Shown: positions 6,406-14,244, numbered from the stretch's first letter. The stretch is DNA of 29,886 nucleotides from a virus (IMGVR_UViG_3300007276_000198:1-29886), one strand, 5' to 3'. Notes: a model not told the origin generated them from the letters alone. Program-made: numbers and translations.

Positions 6406-6426
6406 ACTCTGTCCCACTTACAGAGT
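6406..6426 (+). other. stem-loop after bS21 gene
   Basis: A perfect 7-bp stem, ACTCTGT and ACAGAGT, with a 7-base loop. It is followed by an A run rather than a T run, so it is not a standard + strand terminator. It lies within the leader of the scaffold gene if transcription starts near 6396, so it may protect the 5' end or mark RNA processing. Confidence 0.5.
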
Positions 6427-6502
6427 CTAAAAAATATACAAATCCCATTATAGTTCATAATAACTATATTTCCAAATAATATATAATATTAGGAGAGACA
6501 CT

Positions 6503-7561
6503 ATGAGTGATCTTTTAAAAGAAGCTATTGCAGATGCTAAAGCTGTTCGTGAAACAGCATTACGTAATGCAAAAATGGCTTTAGAAGAAGCATTCACACC
6601 TCAACTGAAGTCTATGTTATCCGCTAAACTTTCTGAAGAAGAAGATTCTGATGAAGATGAAATGGAAAACGAAACATGGCACGAAGAAGTCGAAGATGAC
6701 GTCGAAGATGAAGGTATGCATAAAGAAGAAATGGAAGATGAAGTCGAAGACGAAGGCATGCACAAAGAAGCAATGCACGGTGAAGACGAAGTCGAGGATG
6801 AAGGAATGCATAAAGAAGCAATGCACGGTGAAGACGAAGTCGAAGACGAAGCAATGCACCCGGAAGACGAAGCAATGCATCCGGATAACGAAGGCATGGA
6901 CATGGAAGGTGAAGAGTCTGATGAGTTGGATCTAGAATCTATCATTAAAGAGTTAGAGCTAGAGATCAATGAAGAAGACGACGCATATCCAGACAACGTT
7001 GAAGGTCATAAGGACCCTGATCATATACAGGATCTTTCTGAAGAGGAAGAAGCTGATGATGAAGAAGAGTCTAAGGAAGAGGTTTATGAAGTAGAACTTA
7101 AAGAAGAGGATGATGCATATCCAGACAATGTAGAGGGACACACAGATTCAAATCACGTCGTTGACATGAAAGAGGAACTGAGTCGCACCAAAGCTGAGTT
7201 AGATGAGCATAAGGAAGCAATTACCTACCTCAAGGATAAGATCCACGAAGTAAATATCCTGAATGCTAAGTTGTTATTTACTAACAAACTGTTCAAGGAG
7301 TTTGCACTAGATAACCAACAGAAGATGAGAGTAGTAGAAACATTTGATAGAGCACAAACAACTAGAGAAATCAAACTTGTTTACAGCACATTAAGTGAGA
7401 ACTATTCCGCTAAACCTGTTGCTAAAAAGCGCAAGCCCAAAATTAACGAGTCTGCAAGTGCAAAGACGGGATCTACAAGACCTTCTAAGCAATCACGTAA
7501 AGTGATTACTGAAGAACAAGTTGTAGCTGATCGTTTTCGTAAACTTGCTAATATTAAGTAA
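6503..7561 (+). CDS. 22: prohead scaffold/core protein, T4 gp22-like, with Met-His repeats
   Basis: A 352-residue very acidic protein directly upstream of the major capsid gene, the gp22 position. Residues 1-45 are a helical head; 61-127 hold tandem repeats of about 16 residues (EDEVEDEGMHKEAMHG) with seven Met-His pairs. A second, dispersed repeat EEDDAYPDNVEGH occurs near 157-169 and 201-213. Residues 222-300 form a coiled coil leading to LLFTNKLFKEFALDNQQKMR, which I recall as the conserved part of gp22-type scaffolds of marine T4-like phages. The basic end (residues 310-352) contrasts with the acidic middle. Scaffold polymerises inside the prohead and is cleaved by the gp21-type protease; several LxE/IxE sites are present. 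AGGAGAG precedes the ATG. Confidence 0.87.
   Translation: MSDLLKEAIADAKAVRETALRNAKMALEEAFTPQLKSMLSAKLSEEEDSDEDEMENETWHEEVEDDVEDEGMHKEEMEDEVEDEGMHKEAMHGEDEVEDEGMHKEAMHGEDEVEDEAMHPEDEAMHPDNEGMDMEGEESDELDLESIIKELELEINEEDDAYPDNVEGHKDPDHIQDLSEEEEADDEEESKEEVYEVELKEEDDAYPDNVEGHTDSNHVVDMKEELSRTKAELDEHKEAITYLKDKIHEVNILNAKLLFTNKLFKEFALDNQQKMRVVETFDRAQTTREIKLVYSTLSENYSAKPVAKKRKPKINESASAKTGSTRPSKQSRKVITEEQVVADRFRKLANIK
6683..6883 (+). repeat. tandem 48-base coding repeats in scaffold gene
   Basis: About four imperfect units of 48 bases encode EDEVEDEGMHKEAMHG variants. The two central copies are nearly identical at DNA level (sharing GAAGCAATGCACGGTGAAGA), while outer copies have diverged, as in recent unit duplication. 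The opposite frames are also open here, a by-product of the repeat composition. Confidence 0.9.
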
Positions 7562-7571
7562 GGAGACTTAG

Positions 7572-9263
7572 ATGTCAAATTATATCAACGAAGCCCTTTT
7601 GGGTGCTTCAAATTACAAGGTACAGAAGAAAGAAGCTGAAAAACTTGTATCGAAGTGGGATCGTACTGGATTACTAGACGGTCTTGAAGGTGATTTCAAG
7701 AAGGGTGGAATGGCACAGTTGCTAGAAAACCAAGCTCGTGAACTCATCAAAGAAGCTTCAGCTACTAGCCCTAATGCTGGTGTTGCGGGTTCTTACAATG
7801 GCGACGAGGAATGGTCCGGAGTTGCTTTACCACTTGTACGTAGGATTTTTGGTGAAATAGCTGCACAGGAATTTGTTTCAGTACAGCCTATGAACCTTCC
7901 TTCTGGACTAGTATTCTACCTTGATTTCCAATATGGAAATACAAGAGCTGGTAATGCTGCAGGTTCATCATTACAAGGTAAAACAGGTAAATTCTCACCT
8001 TCAGGTAGTTCTGCTCCATTTGGTGCAGACGATAATGTTGGAGGATCAGGTCTTTATGGAGCTGGAAGCTATGGATATTCATTAGCTACAGGTTCAGAAG
8101 TCATTGGTGCGCCAGCTGTTACATTAGCTACTTGGAAAGATGTAAACTTTAATAGTGAATTATCTTCATCTGTTAATGCAGGTAAAATCTTCAAAGTTGT
8201 TGAAGCTTTAACCTCAACAGATATTGACAAGTTAGCTATTAGAGCTGCCAACTTTATCTCAGGTGGACAATCAGCAGAAAGACCACACGGTGCAAACATA
8301 GGTCCTGCAAAGAGTATTAATAGATTCTTTCCAGAACTTACATCGGTTAGTGGTGATGAAGGCGAAGCTGGATCCGTAACATTTGTTGTATCTGCATCAG
8401 TTGCAGGCGATGTTACTGGAGAAGGTAGTGGCTTAGAAATACAATATCCAAAACTAAACACAGAAGCTAGCAGAGGTGATTTTGAAGATCGCATCGGTGA
8501 CGCTACTTCTAATTCACTAGACATACCTCAAGTAGACATTGAGTTGAAGTCCAGAGCGATTGTTGCGAAAACTCGTAAGTTAAAAGCTGTATGGACACCT
8601 GAGTTGGCTCAAGACTTAAATGCATATCATTCAGTTGATGCAGAAGCTGAGTTGACATCAATGTTAACAGAGTATGTGAGTATGGAAATTGACCTAGAGG
8701 TCATGGACATGCTTATCAGTGATGCCCAAACCATTGATTACTGGTCACTAAGAGCTGGTAATGATTACAATGGTGTTGGTGGATTTACTAACACAACTTT
8801 TTATGGTACACGTTTTGAGTGGTTCCAGACATTAGTTGCTAAAATCCAAAAAGTCTCTAATGAGATTCATAAATTGACCCTACGTGGTGGTGCAAACTTT
8901 GTTGTTTGTGGTCCTCAAGTGGCGACAGTACTTGAATCCATTCCAGGCTACATGACTGATACTGATGGAACTAAGAATCAGTTCGCTATGGGCGTTCAAC
9001 AGATAGGTTCACTTGCAAACAGGTTTACTGTTTACAAGAATCCTTATATGGATGAGAATACAATTCTGTTGGGTTATCGTGGTAGTAACTTCCTAGAAAC
9101 AGGTGCTGTTTATGCTCCTTACGTACCGTTAATCATGACACCATTAGTGTATGATCCAAGTGATTTTACACCAAGAAAAGGTATTATGACTAGATACGCT
9201 AAGAAGATGATTAGACCTGAGTTCTATGGTAAGATCTACGTTGATTCATTAGATCAGCTGTAA
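7572..9263 (+). CDS. 23: major capsid protein, T4 gp23-like
   Basis: A 563-residue precursor (T4 gp23 is 521). Recognisable blocks: WSGVALPLVRRIFGEIAAQ (residues 84-102), QPMNLPSGLVFYLDFQYG (109-126) and RKLKAVWTPELAQDLNAY (residues 335-352). It forms the icosahedral shell (HK97 fold). A cleavage site fitting the gp21-type rule is IKE-A at residues 59-62, close to T4's site between residues 65 and 66, so mature protein would start ASATSPNAG. AAGGAG lies seven bases before the ATG. It is followed by a strong hairpin at 9288-9311. The insertion of Gly/Ser-rich sequence near 125-175 may be surface exposed. Confidence 0.96.
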   Translation: MSNYINEALLGASNYKVQKKEAEKLVSKWDRTGLLDGLEGDFKKGGMAQLLENQARELIKEASATSPNAGVAGSYNGDEEWSGVALPLVRRIFGEIAAQEFVSVQPMNLPSGLVFYLDFQYGNTRAGNAAGSSLQGKTGKFSPSGSSAPFGADDNVGGSGLYGAGSYGYSLATGSEVIGAPAVTLATWKDVNFNSELSSSVNAGKIFKVVEALTSTDIDKLAIRAANFISGGQSAERPHGANIGPAKSINRFFPELTSVSGDEGEAGSVTFVVSASVAGDVTGEGSGLEIQYPKLNTEASRGDFEDRIGDATSNSLDIPQVDIELKSRAIVAKTRKLKAVWTPELAQDLNAYHSVDAEAELTSMLTEYVSMEIDLEVMDMLISDAQTIDYWSLRAGNDYNGVGGFTNTTFYGTRFEWFQTLVAKIQKVSNEIHKLTLRGGANFVVCGPQVATVLESIPGYMTDTDGTKNQFAMGVQQIGSLANRFTVYKNPYMDENTILLGYRGSNFLETGAVYAPYVPLIMTPLVYDPSDFTPRKGIMTRYAKKMIRPEFYGKIYVDSLDQL

Positions 9264-9287
9264 ACCTTAACAAAGAAAACTAGCTGG

Positions 9288-9311
9288 GTGGGGGTCCCAA
9301 CGGACCCCCAC
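9288..9311 (+). terminator. strong GC-rich hairpin after major capsid gene
   Basis: A perfect 10-bp stem, GTGGGGGTCC and GGACCCCCAC, around the loop CAAC, in otherwise AT-rich DNA. Only TCTTAAATT follows, so the T tract is weak. It may be a partial terminator or a 3' stabilising hairpin that raises capsid message relative to the next gene. The next gene has no obvious promoter of its own. Confidence 0.75.
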
Positions 9312-9331
9312 TCTTAAATTGGAGAAATAAA

Positions 9332-10012
9332 ATGGCTATAAAAGAGAAAATAAGCTTTGAGGGGTTGGAGTACAATCTTGATAACCGGGATAGAGTTGCC
9401 GCATCTGCTGTATTGAATAATGATAATACTTACACAGGAACACTAACATGTGACGCGATAAAATCAAATTACATTAGATTTGCAACAGGTGATTATAGTG
9501 GGCTTTCACTATCTACTAAAACGGATGCAAATGCAGATAGTGGCTTTACCATGGCAGACAATACTTTTCATCAAGTAGCAGCGTTAGGTGATGCTACTAA
9601 TGCAATTGTATTACCGGAAGCTCAAGTTGGTTCACTAACAGTATACAGATTTACTGGTCAATATGATGGTGGAAATAATGCTGGTACTTGGACTACAAAA
9701 TCTGGAGACTTCTTTGCAGCTCAAACACTAAATACAGATGTTACTAACTTTGGTGATGCACAACCAGGAAGTCGTAGAATCTTTGGTACTGATTTCACAC
9801 AGACAGTCGCGACTCATGGTGGAGCAATAATAACAATTGCAGCAACACACAATACGTTGACAATTGTACCAACTGCAACCAACAACCAAACCAATATAGG
9901 TGCTGAATTAGCATTTTATTGTGAAGTAGCTGGATTTTGGAGACTTTCATTCAAAGCATCTGAACTTGGTTCTGGTGCATTAAATGGAACATTTGCAACA
10001 AGTGCCGTTTAG
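9332..10012 (+). CDS. probable capsid-associated structural protein
   Basis: A 226-residue protein rich in Thr, Ala, Gly and Asn, probably all-beta, with no cysteine-rich or catalytic motif. The segment ATNAIVLPEAQVGSLTVYRF (residues 88-107) followed by YDGGNNAGTWTTKSGDFF resembles small beta-rich virion proteins encoded next to capsid genes. It follows the major capsid gene across a strong hairpin and is closed by a clear terminator, so it forms one unit with scaffold and capsid. A decoration or head-surface role is inferred from place and composition. GGAG precedes the ATG. Confidence 0.75.
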   Translation: MAIKEKISFEGLEYNLDNRDRVAASAVLNNDNTYTGTLTCDAIKSNYIRFATGDYSGLSLSTKTDANADSGFTMADNTFHQVAALGDATNAIVLPEAQVGSLTVYRFTGQYDGGNNAGTWTTKSGDFFAAQTLNTDVTNFGDAQPGSRRIFGTDFTQTVATHGGAIITIAATHNTLTIVPTATNNQTNIGAELAFYCEVAGFWRLSFKASELGSGALNGTFATSAV

Positions 10013-10044
10013 TAATTAACAGTCAACCGTTTAAACATAACTTT

Positions 10045-10076
10045 AAGGGTGGATTTATTTCACCCTTTTTGTTTTA
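10045..10076 (+). terminator. rho-independent terminator
   Basis: Stem AAGGGTG (10045-10051) and CACCCTT (10061-10067) around a 9-base loop, followed by TTTGTTTT. It lies 33 bases after the stop of the capsid-associated gene and ends the capsid unit. Confidence 0.85.
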
Positions 10077-10085
10077 TTATATAAG
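10077..10085 (+). promoter_or_regulatory. candidate promoter before oxygenase-like gene
   Basis: TTATATAAG directly follows the terminator and lies about 22 bases before the ATG at 10107. It is a weaker relative of the TATWTATA elements. Some promoter is expected here because the gene is flanked by terminators. Confidence 0.3.
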
Positions 10086-10106
10086 ATTAATTAATAGAGG
10101 TTATAT

Positions 10107-10991
10107 ATGTTTACTCAAACAAAAATAAATGAAAATTACCTACCTGAGCATAATATGCTTGGCTTGGTGAATAATTTATATACAGATTTTATCGAACCGG
10201 TTCTAGATGGCAATCTCACCGGTGATTTTCTAGCCAAGTGGGAAAATACACCACTTAATTTTCAATCTGGTACTATCGAGAGATGTAGTTATAATACATA
10301 CAAAGCAATAAAAGAAAAAAAAAGCAAGTATACACCCGAAGATGACTCAAATGTATTTCAATTTGATGATTTTAATTCAATTGAATCAATTGACCGCAAT
10401 ACCAAATCGACTATTTCAGTTCGAGACACTTTACTTCAAGTTGTTAATGTACTAAATGTAGTAAATGACAGTACCACTTTGAGCTTATCCAATAGACCAT
10501 TGCATTATAAAAAATACAAAGGTCATGATGGGTTCATGGGGTGGCACACTAACTCTGATAATCCTGGAGATAGATGGTATTTAGTATATAATACCAATGA
10601 AGATAGTTCATTCTTTAGATACATAGATCCCAAAACAGAAGAAATGGTGACTAAGTGGGAGCCAAAGGGATGGAGTTTAAATCATTTTGTACTCGGAGAC
10701 TTTAGCAAGCCGCTGTGGCATTGTTGCTATACTAAAAATAATAGATTTTCATTTGGTGTACGAGATGTAGGTCCAATTTTGAACAAGCACAAATGGAAAG
10801 ACGTTACTGTAGGTCACTCCACAGTTAAAAATAAAGAAGAAGATGTGCGGATGGATGGGTATATAAAAACACTGATAGCAGGCTGCAGAATAGCACAAGA
10901 CAAAGGGGTCTACACATTAGAAGAAGCCAGGTCCATTATGAATTCTATAGAGTGGCTAGCTAAAGCTAAGGACAGGGGCCTTTTCTATTAA
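10107..10991 (+). CDS. 2-oxoglutarate/Fe(II) oxygenase-like protein
   Basis: A 294-residue protein. The core runs from about residue 138 to 220: GFMGWHTNSDNPGDRWYLVY, FFRYIDPKTEEMVTKW, and PLWHCCYTKNNRFSFGVR. This is the layout of 2OG-Fe(II) dioxygenases: first metal His147, distal His205, and an R-x-S region with Arg213/Arg219 for the 2-oxoglutarate carboxylate. The usual H-x-D is H-T-N here (Asn149), with Asp151 two residues further, so iron binding may be altered. Such genes are common in aquatic phages, substrates mostly unknown. It is a single-gene unit between two terminators, suggesting independent expression and an accessory origin. AGAGG precedes the ATG. Confidence 0.7.
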   Translation: MFTQTKINENYLPEHNMLGLVNNLYTDFIEPVLDGNLTGDFLAKWENTPLNFQSGTIERCSYNTYKAIKEKKSKYTPEDDSNVFQFDDFNSIESIDRNTKSTISVRDTLLQVVNVLNVVNDSTTLSLSNRPLHYKKYKGHDGFMGWHTNSDNPGDRWYLVYNTNEDSSFFRYIDPKTEEMVTKWEPKGWSLNHFVLGDFSKPLWHCCYTKNNRFSFGVRDVGPILNKHKWKDVTVGHSTVKNKEEDVRMDGYIKTLIAGCRIAQDKGVYTLEEARSIMNSIEWLAKAKDRGLFY

Positions 10992-10996
10992 TCACT

Positions 10997-11028
10997 AAAA
11001 AGGGATAGTCAATATATCTCCTTTTTTG
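10997..11028 (+). terminator. rho-independent terminator
   Basis: AAAAAGG and GATA on the left (10997-11007) pair with TATC and CCTTTTT on the right (11015-11026) with one bulged T, ending in a six-T run. It lies just after the oxygenase-like gene. Confidence 0.8.
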
Positions 11029-11040
11029 TTTACAACAGTA

Positions 11041-11048
11041 TATTTATA
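11041..11048 (+). promoter_or_regulatory. candidate late promoter before neck genes
   Basis: TATTTATA follows the terminator and precedes the ATG at 11059 by only about 10 bases. The same octamer occurs before the tail-tube gene at 16264. If it is a T4-type late -10 box, the leader would be very short or absent. Confidence 0.4.
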
Positions 11049-11058
11049 GATAACAATC

Positions 11059-12231
11059 ATGAGCAAATTTAATTACATATACGAAGACCCCACCAACAAT
11101 GCTAGTGGAAGTACACCATACTCAATCTACGATAATGATCAAACGTTTCAAGATGACAGCTTAACTGTTACCAAGTGGGTAGCTAGAAGACTAGGACATC
11201 CGGTATTGCAATTGGAAATATTCAGTGGAAGTATATTTGCATGCTTTGAAGAAGCCATTTCAGAATATTCTCTTCACATTAACAATTATAATATGAAGAA
11301 CTGGTTATGGGATCATTATGGATCTTCCAATAAACAAAGCGGTTCCGCATACTCTCAAACAGGCAGCAACGAGCCAGTATCACCAGGATTGGGAACATCT
11401 ATTGTACTCAGTGAGGCTTATGGAACATATGCTGGTGTTGGTGGAGATACAGATCTCAAGAGTGGTTCTGTAGACTTGATATCAGGCAAACAAGAATATG
11501 ATTTACAGACATGGGCAGAGGCCTCTGAGAGTAATAAAAGACTTGAAGTTCAAATGGTATACAATCAAGGACCAGCTGCTATAACACGCTTTTATGATCC
11601 ATTTGCAGGGTCATTTGAGCAGAGAAATATGTTAGATTCGTTTGGGATGGGTAATGCAGCTCCTGCAGCTCAGTATGTTATGAGACCAGTTAGTTATGAC
11701 ATAGCACGAGCTATGGCAATAGAAACTAACGATAAAATTAGAAAATCAGCTTACTCATTCAATATAGTCAATAATAAATTAAAAATTTTTCCAAGACCAA
11801 CCAGCACTGATACCGGTGATAAGGTATGGTTTGAATATTATGTTCGTGATGATGTAAGATCCACAAGTAATTCTTTCACACAAGGCACAACATCAGATCC
11901 AAGTAATGCACCTTATAAGTTTTTACCATATAAAGAAATAAATTCAGCGGGTCGGCAGTGGATTCGTAAGTATTGTCTGGCTCTATCAAAAGAGTTATTA
12001 GGAATAATACGAAGTAAATATGCATCTTTACCGCTACCAGGAGGTGAAGTATCTTTAGATGGTGATTCCCTCAAAGCTGAAGGTAGAGAAGAAAAAGACC
12101 AAATGCTAACGGAACTGAAAGAATTTTTAGATAGTGTATCTCTATCCGAAAAGGCTCAGAGAGAAGCTGAAGTAGCCCAAGCTAATCAAACTGTACTTAG
12201 TAGAGGTCCATTAGAAATATTTATAGGATAG
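11059..12231 (+). CDS. neck/connector structural protein, probably gp13-like
   Basis: A 390-residue protein. Seen: LGHPVLQLEI-----FACFEEAISEYS (45-70), a Gly/Ser-rich middle, VWFEYYVRDDVRS (about 258-270), and a C-terminal helical region AGRQWIRKYCLALSKELLGI followed by LPLPGGEVSLDGDSLKAEGR (about 315-345). I recall the W-RKY-LALSKE--G--R pattern from neck or connector proteins of T4-like marine phages, where two neck genes precede sheath and tube. The downstream order supports this, but naming it gp13 is tentative. No ribosome site is evident before its ATG, consistent with a very short leader. Confidence 0.7.
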   Translation: MSKFNYIYEDPTNNASGSTPYSIYDNDQTFQDDSLTVTKWVARRLGHPVLQLEIFSGSIFACFEEAISEYSLHINNYNMKNWLWDHYGSSNKQSGSAYSQTGSNEPVSPGLGTSIVLSEAYGTYAGVGGDTDLKSGSVDLISGKQEYDLQTWAEASESNKRLEVQMVYNQGPAAITRFYDPFAGSFEQRNMLDSFGMGNAAPAAQYVMRPVSYDIARAMAIETNDKIRKSAYSFNIVNNKLKIFPRPTSTDTGDKVWFEYYVRDDVRSTSNSFTQGTTSDPSNAPYKFLPYKEINSAGRQWIRKYCLALSKELLGIIRSKYASLPLPGGEVSLDGDSLKAEGREEKDQMLTELKEFLDSVSLSEKAQREAEVAQANQTVLSRGPLEIFIG

Positions 12232-12234
12232 ATC

Positions 12235-12702
12235 ATGGCAGCATTTTCTCCATTTTTTATACCTCAAAAAGAAGTTGAACTATTTGATGCCCTCAACGAA
12301 GAACTCATTGATGATATACTTGGTCAGTATGTTGATATATACAAGATTTCTTTGGATGATACAAAAGCTAACATATACGGTGAAGCTGGAACTAAATACT
12401 ATCAAACGGGATTCAGAGTGAACTGTTTAATATCCTGGGAGGAGCCAGTATTCCAACAACTGGAAGCGGGACCTGATTTGGACACAAACGTGGAATTGTA
12501 CTTCCATAGAAACACACTAGCAGAGGCAGGTTTTGCACCTGAAGTTGGAGATGTGTGTGATTGGAATGATTTTTATTGGGAGATCAACTCAGTAACAGAA
12601 CCTCAATTGATAGGAGGTCATCAAGCTTTCAAGCATATGATAAAAGTAATAGCTAACCGTTCAAGACTTTCTAATTTACAGATTGAAGAGAGACCAAGAT
12701 AG
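12235..12702 (+). CDS. neck protein, probably gp14-like
   Basis: A 155-residue acidic protein. Seen: IYGEAGTKYYQTGFRVNCLI (47-66), VELYFHRNTLAEAGFAPEVG (residues 86-105), then DVCDWNDFYWEINSVTEPQL and a C-terminus LSNLQIEERPR. From memory this set of blocks matches the second neck protein (gp14-type) of T4-like cyanophages and pelagic phages, though T4 gp14 itself is longer. It starts three bases after the preceding gene. The role would be sealing the head and joining it to the tail. Confidence 0.7.
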   Translation: MAAFSPFFIPQKEVELFDALNEELIDDILGQYVDIYKISLDDTKANIYGEAGTKYYQTGFRVNCLISWEEPVFQQLEAGPDLDTNVELYFHRNTLAEAGFAPEVGDVCDWNDFYWEINSVTEPQLIGGHQAFKHMIKVIANRSRLSNLQIEERPR

Positions 12703-12703
12703 C

Positions 12704-13045
12704 ATGGCAGTTTTACCTTTGAGTAGTAGATTAATAATCAGTAATAGAAAAACTAAAACTGTTTCACGACCAATTGTAGACGAGCCAGTAGAAAATATTT
12801 ATGGAGAACAACCTCCAAGAGATAATATAGATGTGTCTGAATTAGCCAACATGATAGCTGGTAAATTGTCTGTGGGTAACCAATCAATACAATCCCAACA
12901 GAACCTACCAGTAGAAGTTGATATCAAGAGAGCAATATCTATAGGAAAGTTGGATAAAGATGCAGTGAAGTCTGAAACTCAAATAGGAACAGTTAAGACA
13001 AAGGCTCAGCAACTCAGAGCGTTGAGGAACAAAAGTGGCAATTAA
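12704..13045 (+). CDS. small neck-region protein, unknown function
   Basis: A 113-residue hydrophilic protein. The ATG at 12704 is one base after the previous stop and has GAAGAGAG upstream; it is preferred over an in-frame TTG at 12683 inside the previous gene. Residues 25-45 (VDEPVENIYGEQPPRDNIDV) look unstructured, 45-60 form a short helix (SELANMIAGKLSVG), and the tail is basic (TKAQQLRALRNKSGN), like the tail of the small membrane protein at 4079 (KLKQLRNK). No family is recognised. It overlaps the next gene's probable GTG by 11 bases. Confidence 0.7.
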   Translation: MAVLPLSSRLIISNRKTKTVSRPIVDEPVENIYGEQPPRDNIDVSELANMIAGKLSVGNQSIQSQQNLPVEVDIKRAISIGKLDKDAVKSETQIGTVKTKAQQLRALRNKSGN

Positions 13046-13891
13046 ACCAATAACTAACAAACAATCTACCAACAGACAGACTATAAATAGAGCCAGTCAA
13101 AAGTCATTCAAGACAAATGCTACTGGTAATGAAAGAAAGTCAGTAATCCTGGAAATAATTTTGGTAAAGGCCATAGTGTTACTCTTAAAGATATAGACAC
13201 TAGCGTGATAAGTCATGTAAAAAACATAATGAAACCCAGAGTGTTAGATTCTGGAGAATATGTAAAGGTACCGGTACTGTATGGTAATGAAGAAAGATGG
13301 AAATCTCTCAGAAGTAATGGAGTCTTGAGAGATAGAAATAATTCTTTAATTTTACCCGTGATGGTGTTGAGAAGGACTGATGTATCATTTAATCCAGACA
13401 TGCCACTATCTTTTGATCATGACATCAAGGGTGAATTCATTAAGGTAGAGAGGTCATCCAAATGGTCTAAAAAGAACAGATACGATAGGTTTTCCATTCA
13501 AACCGGAGCAGCTCCCATCACACAGACTATAGTAACAGGCATGCCGGATTTTGTTGTATGTAATTATAGTATAGTTATAATGACAGCATTTATGGAGCAA
13601 ATGAATGTAGTCACGGAAGTATTTCTAGAACATTTAGAAACTTACTTTGGAGACTCTGAACAATATAAATTTTTATCTAGCTTGGAAGGTGGTATTACAG
13701 ATGCTACCGAGATGACAGCTAATGGTGAACGTATCATCAAGAATGAATTTAGTATGGCTGTAAAAGCATACGTGATACCAGAGTTCACTTGAAACGTCTT
13801 GGGTACAACCGCAGAAGCATCAAAGGAATTCTCTCAGAGAAAAGTTGTGTTTGGATTTGAGGGAGATGCTACGGATTATCAAGTCAAATAG
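13035..13891 (+). CDS. conserved neck/tail-junction protein, frame interrupted twice
   Basis: The first part runs from GTG 13035 (GAGG seven bases before) in frame with MAIKPITNKQSTN to about 13136. Coding continues in the -1 frame from about 13133 (SNPGNNFGKGHSVTLKDIDT) into the intact stretch 13205-13792 with VPVLYGNEERWKSLRSNGV and SLILPVMVLRR. An in-frame TGA at 13790 follows IPEFT, and 32 more coding-like codons (ending GDATDYQVK) reach TAG at 13889. GHSVTLKDIDTSVISHVKNI matches, as I recall, one continuous protein of marine T4-like phages. Adding one A in GAAAGAAAG would restore the 5' join. It is either sequence error, a decayed gene, or recoding. The place between neck and sheath genes suggests a junction role. 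Confidence 0.7.
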
Positions 13892-13911
13892 ATGGTTTGG
13901 TAATTCATACC

Positions 13912-13919
13912 TATATATA
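13912..13919 (+). promoter_or_regulatory. candidate late promoter
   Basis: TATATATA, continuing to TATATG, sits about 25-32 bases before the ATG at 13944 in the 52-base gap. The spacing is similar to the elements before the tail-tube and tape-measure genes. Confidence 0.4.
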
Positions 13920-13943
13920 TATGAAATAACCAAGAGGTTTTAA

Positions 13944-14231
13944 ATGTCACAGGAAGTAAAATTTTCAAAACAAGAGCTAGAGAGAGTCAAATCTTTACAA
14001 GATGAATATCTATCAGTACAGTTGGGTTATGGTCAGGTTCATGTAGCGGAAATGCAATTAAATGAACAGCTAGATACACTATTGGACACTCGACAGGAGT
14101 TAAACAAAAAACTCAAGAATGTTCGCGAAGCTGAGCAAAATTTTATTAAAGAAATAAATGATAAGTATGGTGATGGTGTATTGAACCCTGAAACGGGTAT
14201 CTTCACTCAGAACAAAAGTCAAGACGGTTAA
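13944..14231 (+). CDS. small coiled-coil protein upstream of sheath
   Basis: A 95-residue protein that is almost wholly helical with a heptad pattern in residues 8-75 (ELERVKSLQDEYLSVQ, then LNEQLDTLLDTRQELNKKL), interrupted near GYGQ. It ends in DKYGDGVLNPETGIF, a short beta-like tail. This shape is like prefoldin-type or assembly-accessory proteins of aquatic phages. It has its own promoter candidate and AGAGG before the ATG. Function is unknown. Confidence 0.75.
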   Translation: MSQEVKFSKQELERVKSLQDEYLSVQLGYGQVHVAEMQLNEQLDTLLDTRQELNKKLKNVREAEQNFIKEINDKYGDGVLNPETGIFTQNKSQDG

Positions 14232-14244
14232 ATTAAACTGTCTG

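Noticed and set aside
6601-6996. Three overlapping long minus-strand ORFs and a second + strand ORF across the scaffold repeats
   Set aside because: They arise from the GAA/GAT-rich repeat read in other frames (Ser-, Phe- or Leu-rich nonsense); the + strand scaffold frame has a ribosome site, coiled coil and conserved position.
8069-8524. 151-residue minus-strand ORF inside the major capsid gene
   Set aside because: It lies wholly within a certain gene, has no ribosome site and no recognisable motif; it is a shadow.
12683-12703. TTG 12683 as start of the 12704 gene
   Set aside because: It would add seven residues inside the preceding gene, while ATG 12704 has a good GAAGAGAG site one base after the previous stop.
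13790-13792. Alternative genetic code with TGA as Trp
   Set aside because: TGG encodes Trp throughout, no other long gene has internal TGA, and reading through TGA at 139-141 gives an implausible tail into the next gene.
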